The translations under genes and the position numbers were made by a program. The notes under the pieces were generated by a model. The model worked only from the letters and a program-made list of their open reading frames with translations, did not search any database and was not told where the DNA came from. This document shows positions 1 through 8,272 of a stretch of 64,000 nucleotides of DNA, in pieces. Source of the DNA: Rathayibacter sp. SD072 (GTDB lineage: Bacteria; Actinomycetota; Actinomycetes; Actinomycetales; Microbacteriaceae). Numbering within the stretch: position 1 is the first letter of the stretch; each line of letters starts with the position of its first letter. The stretch covers positions 1 to 64,000 of the forward strand of contig NZ_JADILJ010000004.1 of assembly GCF_017355185.1 (NCBI RefSeq), read 5' to 3'.

Positions 1-20
1 GCCGGCGGGCGGGGCGGTGC

Positions 21-1037
21 TCAGAGCGCGCGCAGTCGCGGCGCGAGGTCGCGCTCGAACGCGTCGAAGAAGCGCTGCTGGTCGTCGCCGGGGGCGTGGA
101 AGACGAGGTGCGTGAAGCCCGCGTCGACGTAGGGCGTGATCTGCGCCACCGTCTCGTCGGGGTCGGAGCCCACGATCCAGCGCTTGGCCACCTGCTCGAT
201 CGGCAGCTCGTCGGCGGCCCGCTCCATGTCGACCGGGTCGGTCAGCGAGTGCTTCTGCTCGGGAGTGAGCGACAGCGGCGCCCAGAAGCGCGTGTTCTCG
301 AGTGCGAGCGCCGGGTCGGGGTCGTACGAGAGCTTGATCTCGATCATCCGGTCCAGCGTCGAGGAGTCGCGTCCGCCGGCCGCGGCACCCTCCTCGACCG
401 CGGGGAGCAGCTTCTCGGTGTAGAGCTCCATGCCCTTGCCCGAGGTGCAGATGAAGCCGTCGCCGGCGCGACCGGCGTACTTCGCCACGACCGGACCGCC
501 CGCGGCGATGTAGACGGGCACGCCGCTCTCGGGCTTGTCGTAGATCGACGCCTCGTGGGTGGAGTAGTACTCGCCGTCGAACGAGACGCGGTCGCCCGCC
601 CAGAGCGCGCGCATCAGGCGCACGGCCTCGCGGAGGCGCGCGAAGCGCTCCTTGAAGTCGGGCCAGGTCTGCTCGCCCGCGCCCTGGTAGCCGGTCGCGA
701 TCTCGTTGAGCGCCTCGCCCGTGCCGACGCCGAGCATGATGCGGTCCGGGTAGAGGACGCCGAGGGTGCCGAACGCCTGCGCGATCACGGCGGGGTTGTA
801 GCGGTAGTGCGGCGTCATGACGGAGGTGCCGAGCCGGATGGTCGAGGTGCGCTCGCCGGCTGCGGCGAGCCACGCGAGCGAGAACGGGGCGTGGCCGCCG
901 GTGTGGCGCCAGGGCTGGAAGTGGTCCGAGACCACCGCGCTCTCGAATCCGTGCCGCTCGGCTGCGACGGCGAGCTCGACGAGCTCCCGTGCACCGAACT
1001 GCTCCGCCGACGCCTTGTACCCGAGCGTGATCGTCAT
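21..1037 (-). CDS. fgd: F420-dependent glucose-6-phosphate dehydrogenase
   Basis: This protein of 338 aa is a luciferase-like TIM-barrel enzyme. It oxidises glucose-6-phosphate to 6-phosphogluconolactone and reduces the deazaflavin cofactor F420, supplying F420H2 in the cytosol. The length matches mycobacterial FGD1 (336 aa). The FGD1 active-site set D39/H40/W44/E109 is seen here, shifted by one, as D38, H39 and W43 (SDHFQPW) and E108 ([10 protein letters not shown]). The gene stands alone. No F420 biosynthesis gene is in view, but two more F420-type enzymes lie at 24.3 and 31.5 kb. The ATG start follows an AAGG at a sensible distance. I am confident of the family and fairly confident of the substrate. 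Confidence 0.9.
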   Translation of the reverse strand: MTITLGYKASAEQFGARELVELAVAAERHGFESAVVSDHFQPWRHTGGHAPFSLAWLAAAGERTSTIRLGTSVMTPHYRYNPAVIAQAFGTLGVLYPDRIMLGVGTGEALNEIATGYQGAGEQTWPDFKERFARLREAVRLMRALWAGDRVSFDGEYYSTHEASIYDKPESGVPVYIAAGGPVVAKYAGRAGDGFICTSGKGMELYTEKLLPAVEEGAAAGGRDSSTLDRMIEIKLSYDPDPALALENTRFWAPLSLTPEQKHSLTDPVDMERAADELPIEQVAKRWIVGSDPDETVAQITPYVDAGFTHLVFHAPGDDQQRFFDAFERDLAPRLRAL

Positions 1038-1129
1038 CTGCAGCCTTCGTCAGTAGGGAGGGTGACCGCTCGCGACCGACGCCGCGCGGTCCCTCCATTC
1101 TGCGCCTGCGTGGAGGCCGATCGGGACGA

Positions 1130-1546
1130 TCAGTCGGATGCGGGCGAGATGTTGACCATCCACTCGACGCCGTACCGGTCGACGAGCATGCCGAAGCGGT
1201 CGCCCCAGGGCGACTCGGTGAGCGGCATCGGGGTCTCCCCGCCCTCGGCGAGCGCCGCGAACCAGCCGCTGAGCTCGGCGTCGTCGTCGCCGAAGAGCGC
1301 GATCTGGATCCGGGCGCCCTCGGACGCCGGCATCGCGCTCGGGCTGTCGGACCCCATCAGCAGCAGCCCGTTCGGCAGCGTCAGCTGCGAGTGCATGAGG
1401 CGGTCCTGATCGGCGGGGTCCTCGCTCGCCTGGAAGTCGGCGTACGTGCTCGCCTGGAGCTCGCCCCCGAACACCGAGCGGTAGAACTCCATCGCCTCGC
1501 GGGCGTTGCCGGCGAAGCCGATGTAGGGGCTGAGACTCGTGGGCAC
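1130..1546 (-). CDS. VOC family protein (PhnB/glyoxalase-like)
   Basis: This 138-aa protein has the betaalphabetabetabeta vicinal-oxygen-chelate fold. Its N-terminus (PYIGFAGNAREAMEFYRSVFGG) and C-terminus (DRFGMLVDRYGVEWMVNI) are typical of the PhnB / 3-demethylubiquinone methyltransferase-like subfamily. Such proteins are common in actinobacteria and mostly have no assigned substrate. A distant paralogue lies at 30270-30743. The gene is monocistronic on the minus strand, 92 nt from the fgd start. The family is clear. No reaction can be assigned from the sequence. Confidence 0.8.
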   Translation of the reverse strand: MPTSLSPYIGFAGNAREAMEFYRSVFGGELQASTYADFQASEDPADQDRLMHSQLTLPNGLLLMGSDSPSAMPASEGARIQIALFGDDDAELSGWFAALAEGGETPMPLTESPWGDRFGMLVDRYGVEWMVNISPASD

Positions 1547-1622
1547 GGCGGGCCTTCTTCCTGACGGGGGACTGCGATCGCGATCAGTATCGACCCGGAG
1601 GCGGGCGCGGGCAACGGCCTGC

Positions 1623-2138
1623 TCACACCAGCCCGATGCGGTCCGGGACGCTGAAGCGCACGTCGGGGAGCCACGACGCGGGATCGGGGAACGGCCGCCC
1701 CTGCGGCAGGCGGGACAGGAGCCTGCGCACGGCCCCGGCGTCGGAGGCGCTCGGCAGCACCCGCGCGGGCGCCGCGTGCGGGAGCACCCCCAGCCACCAG
1801 TGCTTCCAGTTCACCGGCGCCGACTCCGGCTCCAGCACGACGTAGTAGTCGGGCAGGGACGCCTCGCCGCGGCGGAAGACGCCGAGCGCGGTCTCGATCT
1901 CGACGTCGAGCGCGCCGTGCGTCGCCCGGTCCTCGAAGAACTCGATCCAGGCGTTCGCCACGTGCTCGAGCGGATCCGCGTCGTGCAGCAGGTAGGTGGA
2001 GGCTGACGGATGCATGCCCGGACCGGTGCCCGGTCGGGCATCCACGTTGGGCAGTGCGTCGAGGTCGCGCAGCAGGCCGTCGGTCCCCGGACCGACGAGC
2101 AGGACGACCGTGGCGGTGGAGCTCGGTGCTGTTCCCAT
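1623..2138 (-). CDS. Hypothetical protein, 171 aa
   Basis: I do not recognise this family. The product has no signal peptide, no membrane segment and no cysteine cluster. It is acidic and rich in Pro and Trp, with an N-terminal beta strand (TATVVLLVGPG) and a central region (NAWIEFFEDRATHGALDVEIETALGVFRRG). Codon use matches the neighbours: strong G/C in third positions in this frame, and the overlapping frames read as low-complexity Arg/Ala. It is therefore very probably a real gene. It lies 76 nt upstream of the VOC gene on the same strand and could be cotranscribed with it. Confidence 0.6.
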   Translation of the reverse strand: MGTAPSSTATVVLLVGPGTDGLLRDLDALPNVDARPGTGPGMHPSASTYLLHDADPLEHVANAWIEFFEDRATHGALDVEIETALGVFRRGEASLPDYYVVLEPESAPVNWKHWWLGVLPHAAPARVLPSASDAGAVRRLLSRLPQGRPFPDPASWLPDVRFSVPDRIGLV

Positions 2139-2243
2139 GCTCGAGTCTCGGACGACCTGGAGGCCGAGCGGAAGTCCCCGCGTGTGACGAGCCCGTGACG
2201 ATCACCGGCAGCCCTCACCGGGAGCGCCTGCTGCCGGGAGCGC

Positions 2244-3167
2244 CTACTCCGGGAGGGACGCCTCGGCGCGCGTCGGCGGGTTCGCACCCGCGCGCGAGGT
2301 CGTGATGCCCGCGACCCGGGCGGCCCAGCGTCCGATCGCCCGCAGCGACGGCTCGTCGAGCAGCATCCCGTTCGGCGCGCCGAGCCCCTGGCGGAGCGCC
2401 TCGTCGAGGATCGCGCCCATCGCCGAGTCGCCCGCTCCGATGGTGTCGGCCACGACGATCCGCGCGGCGGGCACCGTCGCCCGCGCCACGGCCGACGCGA
2501 GCAGCAGGCCCTCGCCGCCGCGGGTGATCACGGCGAGCTGCGCGCCGAGCCCGAGGATCCGGGTGAGCACCTCGTCGAGCTGGACGGTGGGGTAGAGCCA
2601 CTCCGCGTCCTCGTCGCTGAGCTTGACGATCTCGCACGCCGCCGCGACGTGCTCGAAGCGCGCGAGCGCCTGGGCGTGCCCTCCGACGAGCGCCGGTCGG
2701 ATGTTCGCGTCGACGCTCGCGGTCGTGCCGGCCGGCAGCGCCTCGAGCAGCTCGAGCACCGCGGAGCCGCCGGGCTCGAGGTAGACGGCGATGGAGCCGG
2801 TGTGCACGTGGCCGAACTCGGTCGGGTCCGCCGCCGGCGGGTTCCACGACAGGTCGAAGTCGTACTCGGCCGAGCCGTCGGGCTGGATGCGCGCCTTCGC
2901 GGTCGAGGTGCGCGCGGCGTCGCCGTGCACGACCTCCACTCCCGAGGCGCCGAGGTGCTCGGCGATGCGACGACCGCGCTCGTCAGCGGCGATGTCGGTG
3001 ACGAGGGTCGCCTCGCGTCCGAGGCGGGCGAGTGTGAGCGCGACGTTGGCGGGGGAGCCGCCGACGTGCTCGCTGCTCGCTCCGTCGCGCTCGACGATGT
3101 CGATCAGCGCTTCGCCGACGACGAGGATCCGGGGTGCTGCCGTCTCGCGGCCGTCCGTGCTGGGCAT
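2244..3167 (-). CDS. PfkB/ribokinase-family carbohydrate kinase
   Basis: This kinase of 307 aa starts at the ATG at 3167 (MPSTDGRE). It carries the PfkB N-terminal strand (RILVVGEALIDIVERDG), the substrate-side GGSPANVALTLARLG motif and the C-terminal signature DTIGAGDSAMG with the catalytic Asp. It phosphorylates a sugar or nucleoside hydroxyl using ATP. The sequence is fructokinase-like, but the substrate is not certain. It is the third gene of a minus-strand operon behind an NCS1 permease and an isochorismatase-fold hydrolase, 47 nt after the latter. That context would fit nucleoside or nucleobase salvage as well as sugar use. A CATGAT hexamer 6 nt before the ATG could be a secondary leaderless promoter. 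Confidence 0.85.
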   Translation of the reverse strand: MPSTDGRETAAPRILVVGEALIDIVERDGASSEHVGGSPANVALTLARLGREATLVTDIAADERGRRIAEHLGASGVEVVHGDAARTSTAKARIQPDGSAEYDFDLSWNPPAADPTEFGHVHTGSIAVYLEPGGSAVLELLEALPAGTTASVDANIRPALVGGHAQALARFEHVAAACEIVKLSDEDAEWLYPTVQLDEVLTRILGLGAQLAVITRGGEGLLLASAVARATVPAARIVVADTIGAGDSAMGAILDEALRQGLGAPNGMLLDEPSLRAIGRWAARVAGITTSRAGANPPTRAEASLPE

Positions 3168-3214
3168 CAGACCATCATGCCGGTCGGCGCCCACGGCCGC
3201 ACGGCCCGGACCCG

Positions 3215-3751
3215 TCAGCGGTCCTGCTCTAGCACCTCGTCCACGCTCGTCAGCTCGATCAGCGGCGCGTAGAGCGCCATCGCGTCCAGCGCCCGCCGGT
3301 GATCGGCCTCGGAGGCGCCCGCGCAGGCGTCCTGCACGACCCGCACCCGCACTCCCGCATCGGCCGCCGCCAGCGCGGTCGACAGTACGCAGCAGTCGGT
3401 CGAGACCCCGGTCAGCACGATCTCGCGCGACTCGTCGAGCAGCGCCTCGAGCTCGGGCCCCCACTTGCCGAACGTCGTCGCGGTGAGCACGCGGTGCCCC
3501 TCGAAGCCGGGCATCAGGGCGTAGAGCGGGTCCTCGTCCGGCACGAGGGCGAAGGGCCACTCGCGGTAGTACGGCACCCAGGCGCCCTGAGGCTCGGCGG
3601 GTGCCACGAAGCGCGTGGTCACCACTTGCCGGCCGAACGCCGGGATCAGCCGCGCGGTGCCGGCGGCCGCCCGCTCGAACTCCGCCGAGCCCCAGGGCGA
3701 ATCGGCGTCGGCGAAGACGTGCTGCAGATCGATCGCGACGAGCAGGCTCAC
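3215..3751 (-). CDS. Isochorismatase-family cysteine hydrolase
   Basis: This protein of 178 aa starts at a GTG (VSLLVAIDLQ). It shows the cysteine-hydrolase triad of the isochorismatase/nicotinamidase superfamily: Asp in AIDLQ, Lys in TTFGKWG and Cys in GVSTDCCV. Relatives hydrolyse amide or ureido bonds (nicotinamide, ureidoacrylate, N-carbamoylsarcosine). The start codon overlaps the stop of the upstream permease in a GTGA (3748-3751), so the two are translationally coupled. That makes it likely that the hydrolase acts on the imported compound. The exact substrate cannot be read from the sequence. Confidence 0.85.
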   Translation of the reverse strand: MSLLVAIDLQHVFADADSPWGSAEFERAAAGTARLIPAFGRQVVTTRFVAPAEPQGAWVPYYREWPFALVPDEDPLYALMPGFEGHRVLTATTFGKWGPELEALLDESREIVLTGVSTDCCVLSTALAAADAGVRVRVVQDACAGASEADHRRALDAMALYAPLIELTSVDEVLEQDR

Positions 3752-5196
3752 GCGCGCGACTCCTGGCGGCGCACGCTCGCCGAGGACGTGACGAGGGCGC
3801 CGACGAACCCGATCAGGAGCGCGGCGAGGACGCCCAGGTTCGCGTAGGCCCACTCGCCCTCGCGACCGCCGATCGGTGCGAGCAGGTAGCCCTCCCAGCC
3901 GAAGCCGGGCGTGGTGTTCACCACGAGGCCCCAGCCGATCACCGACCCGACGACGACGAGCACCACCGGCGCGATCGACACGCTGCCGTAGCGTCCGCGC
4001 GCGTCGTAGAGGGCCTCCTGGTCGTAGTCGCGGCGGCGCAGGAGCAGGTCGGCCAGGAACACGCCGAGCCACGCCGCGATCGGCACGCCGAGCGTGATCA
4101 GGAACGCCTGGAACGGGCCGAGGAAGTCGCCCGCGAGGAACACGACGTAGATCGCCCCGAGCACCATCAGCACGCCGTCGATGCCCGCGGCGACCGGCCG
4201 CGAGACCTTGAGGCCCGTGCTCAGCAGAGCCAACCCCGAGGAGTAGATGTCCATCACCGCGCCGCCGATGAGCCCGAGCAGAGCCACGACGATGAACGGC
4301 AGGAGGAACCAGGTCGGCAGGATCGACGCGAGCGCGCCGATCGGGTCGGCCGCGATGGCGTCCGACAGCTCCTGCGACGATCCGGCGAGCAGGAGCCCGA
4401 CGACCACCAGGACGACCGGCGCCACCGCTCCGCCGATCGTCGTCCAGGCGATCACGCCTCCGGTGCCCGCCGTCCGGGGGAGGTACCGGGAGTAGTCGGC
4501 CGCGGCGTTCACCCAGCCCAGCCCGAAGCCGGTCATCATGAAGACCAGACCGCCGATCACGGCCCCCGCCGATCCGGAGGGGAGGCTCGCGACGGCTCCC
4601 AGGTCGATGTCGTCGAGCACGAGCGCGACGTAGACCACCGTGAGCACACCGGTGGCGATCGTGATCGCGAGCTGCAGGCGCATGATCAGCCGGAAGCCGA
4701 CGACGCCGGCGATCACGATCAGCGCCGCCACGACGATGAGCGCCACGACCTTCGTCAGCACACCGCCGTCCCAGCCGAACTCCTCGAAGACGGTCGCGGT
4801 GGCCAGTACGGCGAGGGAGGCGAGAACCGTCTCCCAGCCCACGGTGAGCAGCCACGAGATGACCGAGACGAGGCGGTTGCCGTTCACACCGAAGGCCGCC
4901 CGGCTCAGCACCATCGTCGGCGCCGATCCGCGCTTGCCCGCCACGGCGACGAAGCCGCAGAAGAGGAAGGACACGACGATGCCGATGACGGCGACAGCGG
5001 TGGCCTGCGCGAAGGAGAGGCCGAATCCGAGCAGGAACGAGCCGTAGCTCAGGCCCAGCACCGAGACGTTGGCCGCGAACCACGGCCAGAACAAGTCGCG
5101 CGGGCGGCCGTGCCGCTCCGACTCCTGGATCGTGTCGAGGCCGTTGAGCTCGATGCCGCCGACGGGGCGGACGGGGGTCTGGTCGGGAGAGGTCAT
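3748..5196 (-). CDS. NCS1-family purine/cytosine-type permease
   Basis: This integral membrane protein of 482 aa has about 12 hydrophobic helices and belongs to the nucleobase:cation symporter-1 family (cytosine, purine, allantoin, hydantoin or vitamin transporters). The amphipathic N-terminus leads into the conserved first helix (WPWFAANVSVLGLSYG). A later segment (GFGLGWVNAAADYSRYLPR) is typical of the cytosine-permease (CodB) branch. It is the first gene of a three-gene operon with a cysteine hydrolase (GTGA overlap) and a PfkB kinase. Import followed by hydrolysis and phosphorylation is the natural reading. The substrate is unknown. Confidence 0.88.
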   Translation of the reverse strand: MTSPDQTPVRPVGGIELNGLDTIQESERHGRPRDLFWPWFAANVSVLGLSYGSFLLGFGLSFAQATAVAVIGIVVSFLFCGFVAVAGKRGSAPTMVLSRAAFGVNGNRLVSVISWLLTVGWETVLASLAVLATATVFEEFGWDGGVLTKVVALIVVAALIVIAGVVGFRLIMRLQLAITIATGVLTVVYVALVLDDIDLGAVASLPSGSAGAVIGGLVFMMTGFGLGWVNAAADYSRYLPRTAGTGGVIAWTTIGGAVAPVVLVVVGLLLAGSSQELSDAIAADPIGALASILPTWFLLPFIVVALLGLIGGAVMDIYSSGLALLSTGLKVSRPVAAGIDGVLMVLGAIYVVFLAGDFLGPFQAFLITLGVPIAAWLGVFLADLLLRRRDYDQEALYDARGRYGSVSIAPVVLVVVGSVIGWGLVVNTTPGFGWEGYLLAPIGGREGEWAYANLGVLAALLIGFVGALVTSSASVRRQESRA

Positions 5197-5259
5197 GGCG
5201 TCCCTCGTTCTCGCGCGGGCGACCGGCGCTCGCCGGGCTGCAACGAATCTAGCGGCCGC

Positions 5260-5667
5260 TCAGCCCTCCGGGCGCTCCAGCAGCCCGCGCAGGGTCTCGA
5301 GGTCGGTGGCGACGCGTCCGCAGTCGTCGTCCCACTGGTCGAGCGTCATCCCCTCCTGCCGGCGGACGGTGAAGGCCACCTCGGCCCCGTCGCCGTTCGC
5401 GAGCACCCGGAGGGGGTTGTCGAAGACACGCCCCTCGGCCGTGATCACCCGGTGGTCGGCGACGAGGAAGGGGTTCCTCGGAGCGAAGACCACCTCGACC
5501 CGCCCCATCGGCGAGTCCGCGAACCAGTGCCCGTCCACCTCCTCCACGCGGGACTCGGCGAGTCCGGCGGCCCAGAGCGGCAGGTTCGACGGGTCGACGA
5601 TGAACGAGTAGACCTCGTCGGCGGGCGCGTCGATGACGATCCCGACCGGTCGTGATTCGTGCAGCAC
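5260..5667 (-). CDS. SRPBCC family protein
   Basis: This 135-aa START/SRPBCC-fold protein begins with the usual edge strand and helix of polyketide-cyclase/dehydrase-like members (GIVIDAPADEVYSFIVDPSNLPLWA). Such proteins bind hydrophobic ligands, and most lack a known role. The GTG at 5667 lies only 2 nt after the stop of the upstream M20 peptidase, so the two are coupled. An in-frame extension further upstream would overlap the whole peptidase gene and is rejected. The pairing with a peptidase suggests but does not prove a common pathway. Confidence 0.75.
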   Translation of the reverse strand: MLHESRPVGIVIDAPADEVYSFIVDPSNLPLWAAGLAESRVEEVDGHWFADSPMGRVEVVFAPRNPFLVADHRVITAEGRVFDNPLRVLANGDGAEVAFTVRRQEGMTLDQWDDDCGRVATDLETLRGLLERPEG

Positions 5668-5669
5668 GG

Positions 5670-6866
5670 TCAGTCCCCTTCCGCGGCGAAGCTCGCCACG
5701 AGCAGTGCGGCGAGGGTGGTGCGGTCGAGGATCCCCTCGACGCTCACCGACTCCCCGCGTGCGTGCGCTCCCGCTCCGGGAGCGCCGAGGCCGTCGAGCA
5801 CCGGGATGCCGAGGGCCGCGATCAGGTTGCCGTCGCTCGCGCCGCCGACGGCGGTCTCGGTGAGCGGCAGGTCCATGGTGCGGGCGACGCGCTCCGCACG
5901 CCGGTAGAGGGCGCCGACCGCCGGGGTCCGCTCGAAGACCGGGCGCTGCCACGACCCGCGGACCTCGATCCGGATCCGCTCGTCCGAGGCCTGCAGCGCG
6001 TTCATCTCGGCCTCGACCCGGGCCGCCTCGGCGGAGTTCCGGATGCGCGCCTCGAGCTCCAGCCGCACGCGCGCGGTGGTCACGTTGACCCGGCTGCCGC
6101 CGCCGACCAGGCCGATGTTCACGGTGGTCCCCGCCTCCGGCCGGGCGATGCCGAGGATCCGGGGGATCAGCACGCCGAGCTCGTGGATAGCGCTCGCGCC
6201 CTTCTCGGGCTCCACCCCCGCGTGCGCCTCGACGCCGACGACGTCGACGACGAAGTTGCCGATGCCCTTGCGGGCCGTCTTGACCGCGTCGCCGATCGCA
6301 CCCTCGAAGACGAGCGCCGCCTCCGCCCCCCGGCTCTGGTGCTCGAGGAACGAGCGGGAGGTGAGACTGCCGACCTCCTCGTCGCCGTTCATCACGAGGC
6401 GGACGGCCGGGTGCGCGAGTCGAGCGTGGCGCAGCGCCGCGACGACCCACACCATCTGCACCAGCCCGACCTTCATGTCGTAGGTGCCCGGTCCGCTCAG
6501 CCGGTCGCCGTCGAGCGAGAACGGCCAGGAGCGCGTCGTGCCCAGCGGCCAGACGGTGTCGTAGTGGCCGAGCAGGGCGACGAAGGAGCGCGAGCCGCGA
6601 GGGCCCCGCCCGGGCGCGCTGCCCGCGAAGGTCCAGCTCGAGGCGCCCGGGGCGTCCTGCTCGCGCCGGTGCTCGATCTCGACGGCGTGCCCGAGGCGCT
6701 CGCCGACCCAGTGCACGAGATAGGCGTGCAGCTCTCCGAGCGCCTCGAGCGAGTCGCTCGGGCTCTCGATCATCACGAGGTGGCGGACGTCGGCGAGGAT
6801 CTGCTCGCGGTTCTCGCGCAGGAACACGCGCACGCGGGCGGCGTCGGCGGCGTCGGGGAAGGTCAC
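5670..6866 (-). CDS. M20 family metallopeptidase (carboxypeptidase G2-like)
   Basis: This 398-aa di-zinc exopeptidase has the M20 metal motifs in order: GHYDTVWP (His plus Asp), GTYDMKVG (bridging Asp), NGDEEVGS (Glu-Glu, base and ligand), and a late GGASDGN block. The dimerisation domain carries VEAHAGVEPEKGASAI. The spacing is closest to carboxypeptidase G2/glutamate carboxypeptidase, which release C-terminal glutamate from folates and similar conjugates. There is no signal peptide, so it is cytosolic. The start is GTG at 6866, head to head with the sigma-factor gene across 96 bp. It is cotranscribed with the SRPBCC gene (2-nt gap). Confidence 0.87.
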   Translation of the reverse strand: MTFPDAADAARVRVFLRENREQILADVRHLVMIESPSDSLEALGELHAYLVHWVGERLGHAVEIEHRREQDAPGASSWTFAGSAPGRGPRGSRSFVALLGHYDTVWPLGTTRSWPFSLDGDRLSGPGTYDMKVGLVQMVWVVAALRHARLAHPAVRLVMNGDEEVGSLTSRSFLEHQSRGAEAALVFEGAIGDAVKTARKGIGNFVVDVVGVEAHAGVEPEKGASAIHELGVLIPRILGIARPEAGTTVNIGLVGGGSRVNVTTARVRLELEARIRNSAEAARVEAEMNALQASDERIRIEVRGSWQRPVFERTPAVGALYRRAERVARTMDLPLTETAVGGASDGNLIAALGIPVLDGLGAPGAGAHARGESVSVEGILDRTTLAALLVASFAAEGD

Positions 6867-6916
6867 CGTACCCGGAGTACCAGAGTGCGGGCGGCGAAGC
6901 GAACCCGCGCCTGTGG

Positions 6917-6942
6917 TGAACCGGACAGGGGGTGCTTACGTT
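6917..6942 (+). promoter_or_regulatory. Candidate ECF-sigma autoregulatory promoter
   Basis: TGAACC (6917-6922) and CGTTGG (6939-6944) are separated by 16 nt, just upstream of the sigma-factor gene. An AAC-containing -35 with a CGT-type -10 is the usual form of ECF-sigma promoters, which often drive their own sigma gene. This is inferred by pattern only. Confidence 0.4.
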
Positions 6943-6962
6943 GGAGTGAGCAGAGGTGGTGC

Positions 6963-7472
6963 ATGTCCGAGGAACAGGCCGAGCTGCTGCGTGCACTGCA
7001 CGACGAGCACTCGGCGGCGCTGTGGAGGTTCGTCCTCCGGCTCACGGGCGACCGCCAGATGGCGGAGGACGTGGTGCAGGAGGCGCTGCTGCGCGCGTGG
7101 AAGCACCCCGAGATCCTCGCCCAGGGCGAGGGCGCCGCCCGCTCCTGGCTCTACACCGTGGCCCGCAACCTCGTCATCGACGACCGCCGCAGCGCCCGGT
7201 ACGCCCGCGAGATCGGCACCGACGAGGTGCCGGAGCGCCCCTCCGCCGACCGCACCGACCAGGTGCTCGACGCCTGGCTGCTCTCGGACGCGCTGAGCGG
7301 CATCAGCCACGACCACCGCGCCGTGATCGTGCACGCCTACTACGGCGGCCGGTCCGTGGCCGAGATCGCCGACCTGCTGGGCATCGCGCCCGGCACCGTG
7401 AAGTCGCGGATGCACTACGGCATGCGAGCCCTGAAGCTCGCTCTGCAGGAGAGGGGAGTGACGGAGCTGTGA
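6963..7472 (+). CDS. RNA polymerase ECF sigma factor
   Basis: This sigma-70 factor of 169 aa has only regions 2 and 4. Region 2 contains DRQMAEDVVQEALLRAW and SWLYTVARNLVIDDRR. Region 4 contains the helix-turn-helix VAEIADLLGIAPGTVKSRMHYGMRALK. It redirects RNA polymerase to a small regulon under stress. It closely resembles SigL/SigK-type actinobacterial ECFs, but the subgroup is uncertain. The stop overlaps the start of the next gene in a GTGA (7469-7472), coupling it to its anti-sigma factor. A candidate ECF promoter sits at 6917-6942, which would give autoregulation. The ATG at 6963 was chosen because region 2 begins right after it. Confidence 0.92.
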   Translation: MSEEQAELLRALHDEHSAALWRFVLRLTGDRQMAEDVVQEALLRAWKHPEILAQGEGAARSWLYTVARNLVIDDRRSARYAREIGTDEVPERPSADRTDQVLDAWLLSDALSGISHDHRAVIVHAYYGGRSVAEIADLLGIAPGTVKSRMHYGMRALKLALQERGVTEL

Positions 7473-8206
7473 GCACCGCACCCTACGACGACCGGGCCGA
7501 GGGCGACGCCTTCCGCGACTGGGACGCCGCCTACCTCCTCGGGTCGCTGTCGAGCGCCGACCGCCGCGCCTATGAGCTGCACCTGCGCGGCTGCCCGGGC
7601 TGCCGCGAGGCGCTCGGCGAGTTCGTGCCGCTGCCGGGGCTCCTCTCGCACCTCGGCGCCGAGGAGGCGCTGCGCCTGCTCGATTCCCCCGAGCAGGCCC
7701 CGGCCCCCGCCGCGCCGCCCGCGCTCCTGTCGCGCCTGGCGGCGGCCACCGATTCCGTCCGCCGCCGCACCCGGCTGCGGATCGCCGGCCTCGTGCTGGC
7801 GGCCGCCGGGGTGTCGGCCGCCGCGGCGATCGCCCTGCCCGTGATCGTCGGCGACGCGCTGCCCCCGGTCCAGACCACCGGCTACACCGTGTCGCTCGCG
7901 AGCGAGCCCGGCGTCCCGGTCGAGGCGACCGTCCAGTTCGTCGCCGAGGACTGGGGCACCCGGATCGACATGGCCTGCAGCTGGGGAGAGAGCGCCGAGG
8001 GGTCCTCGCCGGCCGCCCGCTCCGTCGGCTACGTCATGTACGTGATCGACCGCTCCGGGAGCGCCGAGCCGATCGGGTCGTGGACGAGCACCCCGGGGAG
8101 CTCGATGCACCCGACGCTCGCGACGGGCGTCCCGCTCTCGGACATCGCGTCGGTCGAGGTGCGCCTGCAGGACTCCGACGCCGTCGTGCTCACGGGCGCG
8201 CCCTGA
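7469..8206 (+). CDS. Membrane anti-sigma factor with zinc-finger (ZAS-like) domain
   Basis: This 245-aa protein starts at the GTG that overlaps the sigma-factor stop. The N-terminal cytoplasmic part holds the anti-sigma signature HLRGCPGCREAL (H-x3-C-x2-C), which binds the sigma factor with or without zinc. One transmembrane helix follows at about residues 110-130 (AGLVLAAAGVSAAAAIALPVIV). The extracytoplasmic C-terminal domain of about 110 aa has no signature I know. It should hold the partner sigma factor at the membrane until a signal releases it. The gene order and GTGA overlap make the partnership very likely. Confidence 0.87.
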   Translation: MSTAPYDDRAEGDAFRDWDAAYLLGSLSSADRRAYELHLRGCPGCREALGEFVPLPGLLSHLGAEEALRLLDSPEQAPAPAAPPALLSRLAAATDSVRRRTRLRIAGLVLAAAGVSAAAAIALPVIVGDALPPVQTTGYTVSLASEPGVPVEATVQFVAEDWGTRIDMACSWGESAEGSSPAARSVGYVMYVIDRSGSAEPIGSWTSTPGSSMHPTLATGVPLSDIASVEVRLQDSDAVVLTGAP

Positions 8207-8272
8207 GCGGGCGCCCGTCCACGCCGCCGGATTCCCAGGTGAACGGCTCCGGCACTGAGTAGCTTCTCAGTC

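Noticed and set aside
3601-5655. Plus-strand open frame of 684 codons over the NCS1 permease
   Set aside because: Shadow of a GC-rich membrane-protein gene. The minus strand encodes a coherent permease.
5260-6996. Long minus-strand frame fusing the SRPBCC protein to an upstream extension
   Set aside because: The upstream part is the shifted frame of the M20 peptidase. The SRPBCC domain starts exactly at the GTG at 5667, 2 nt after the peptidase stop.
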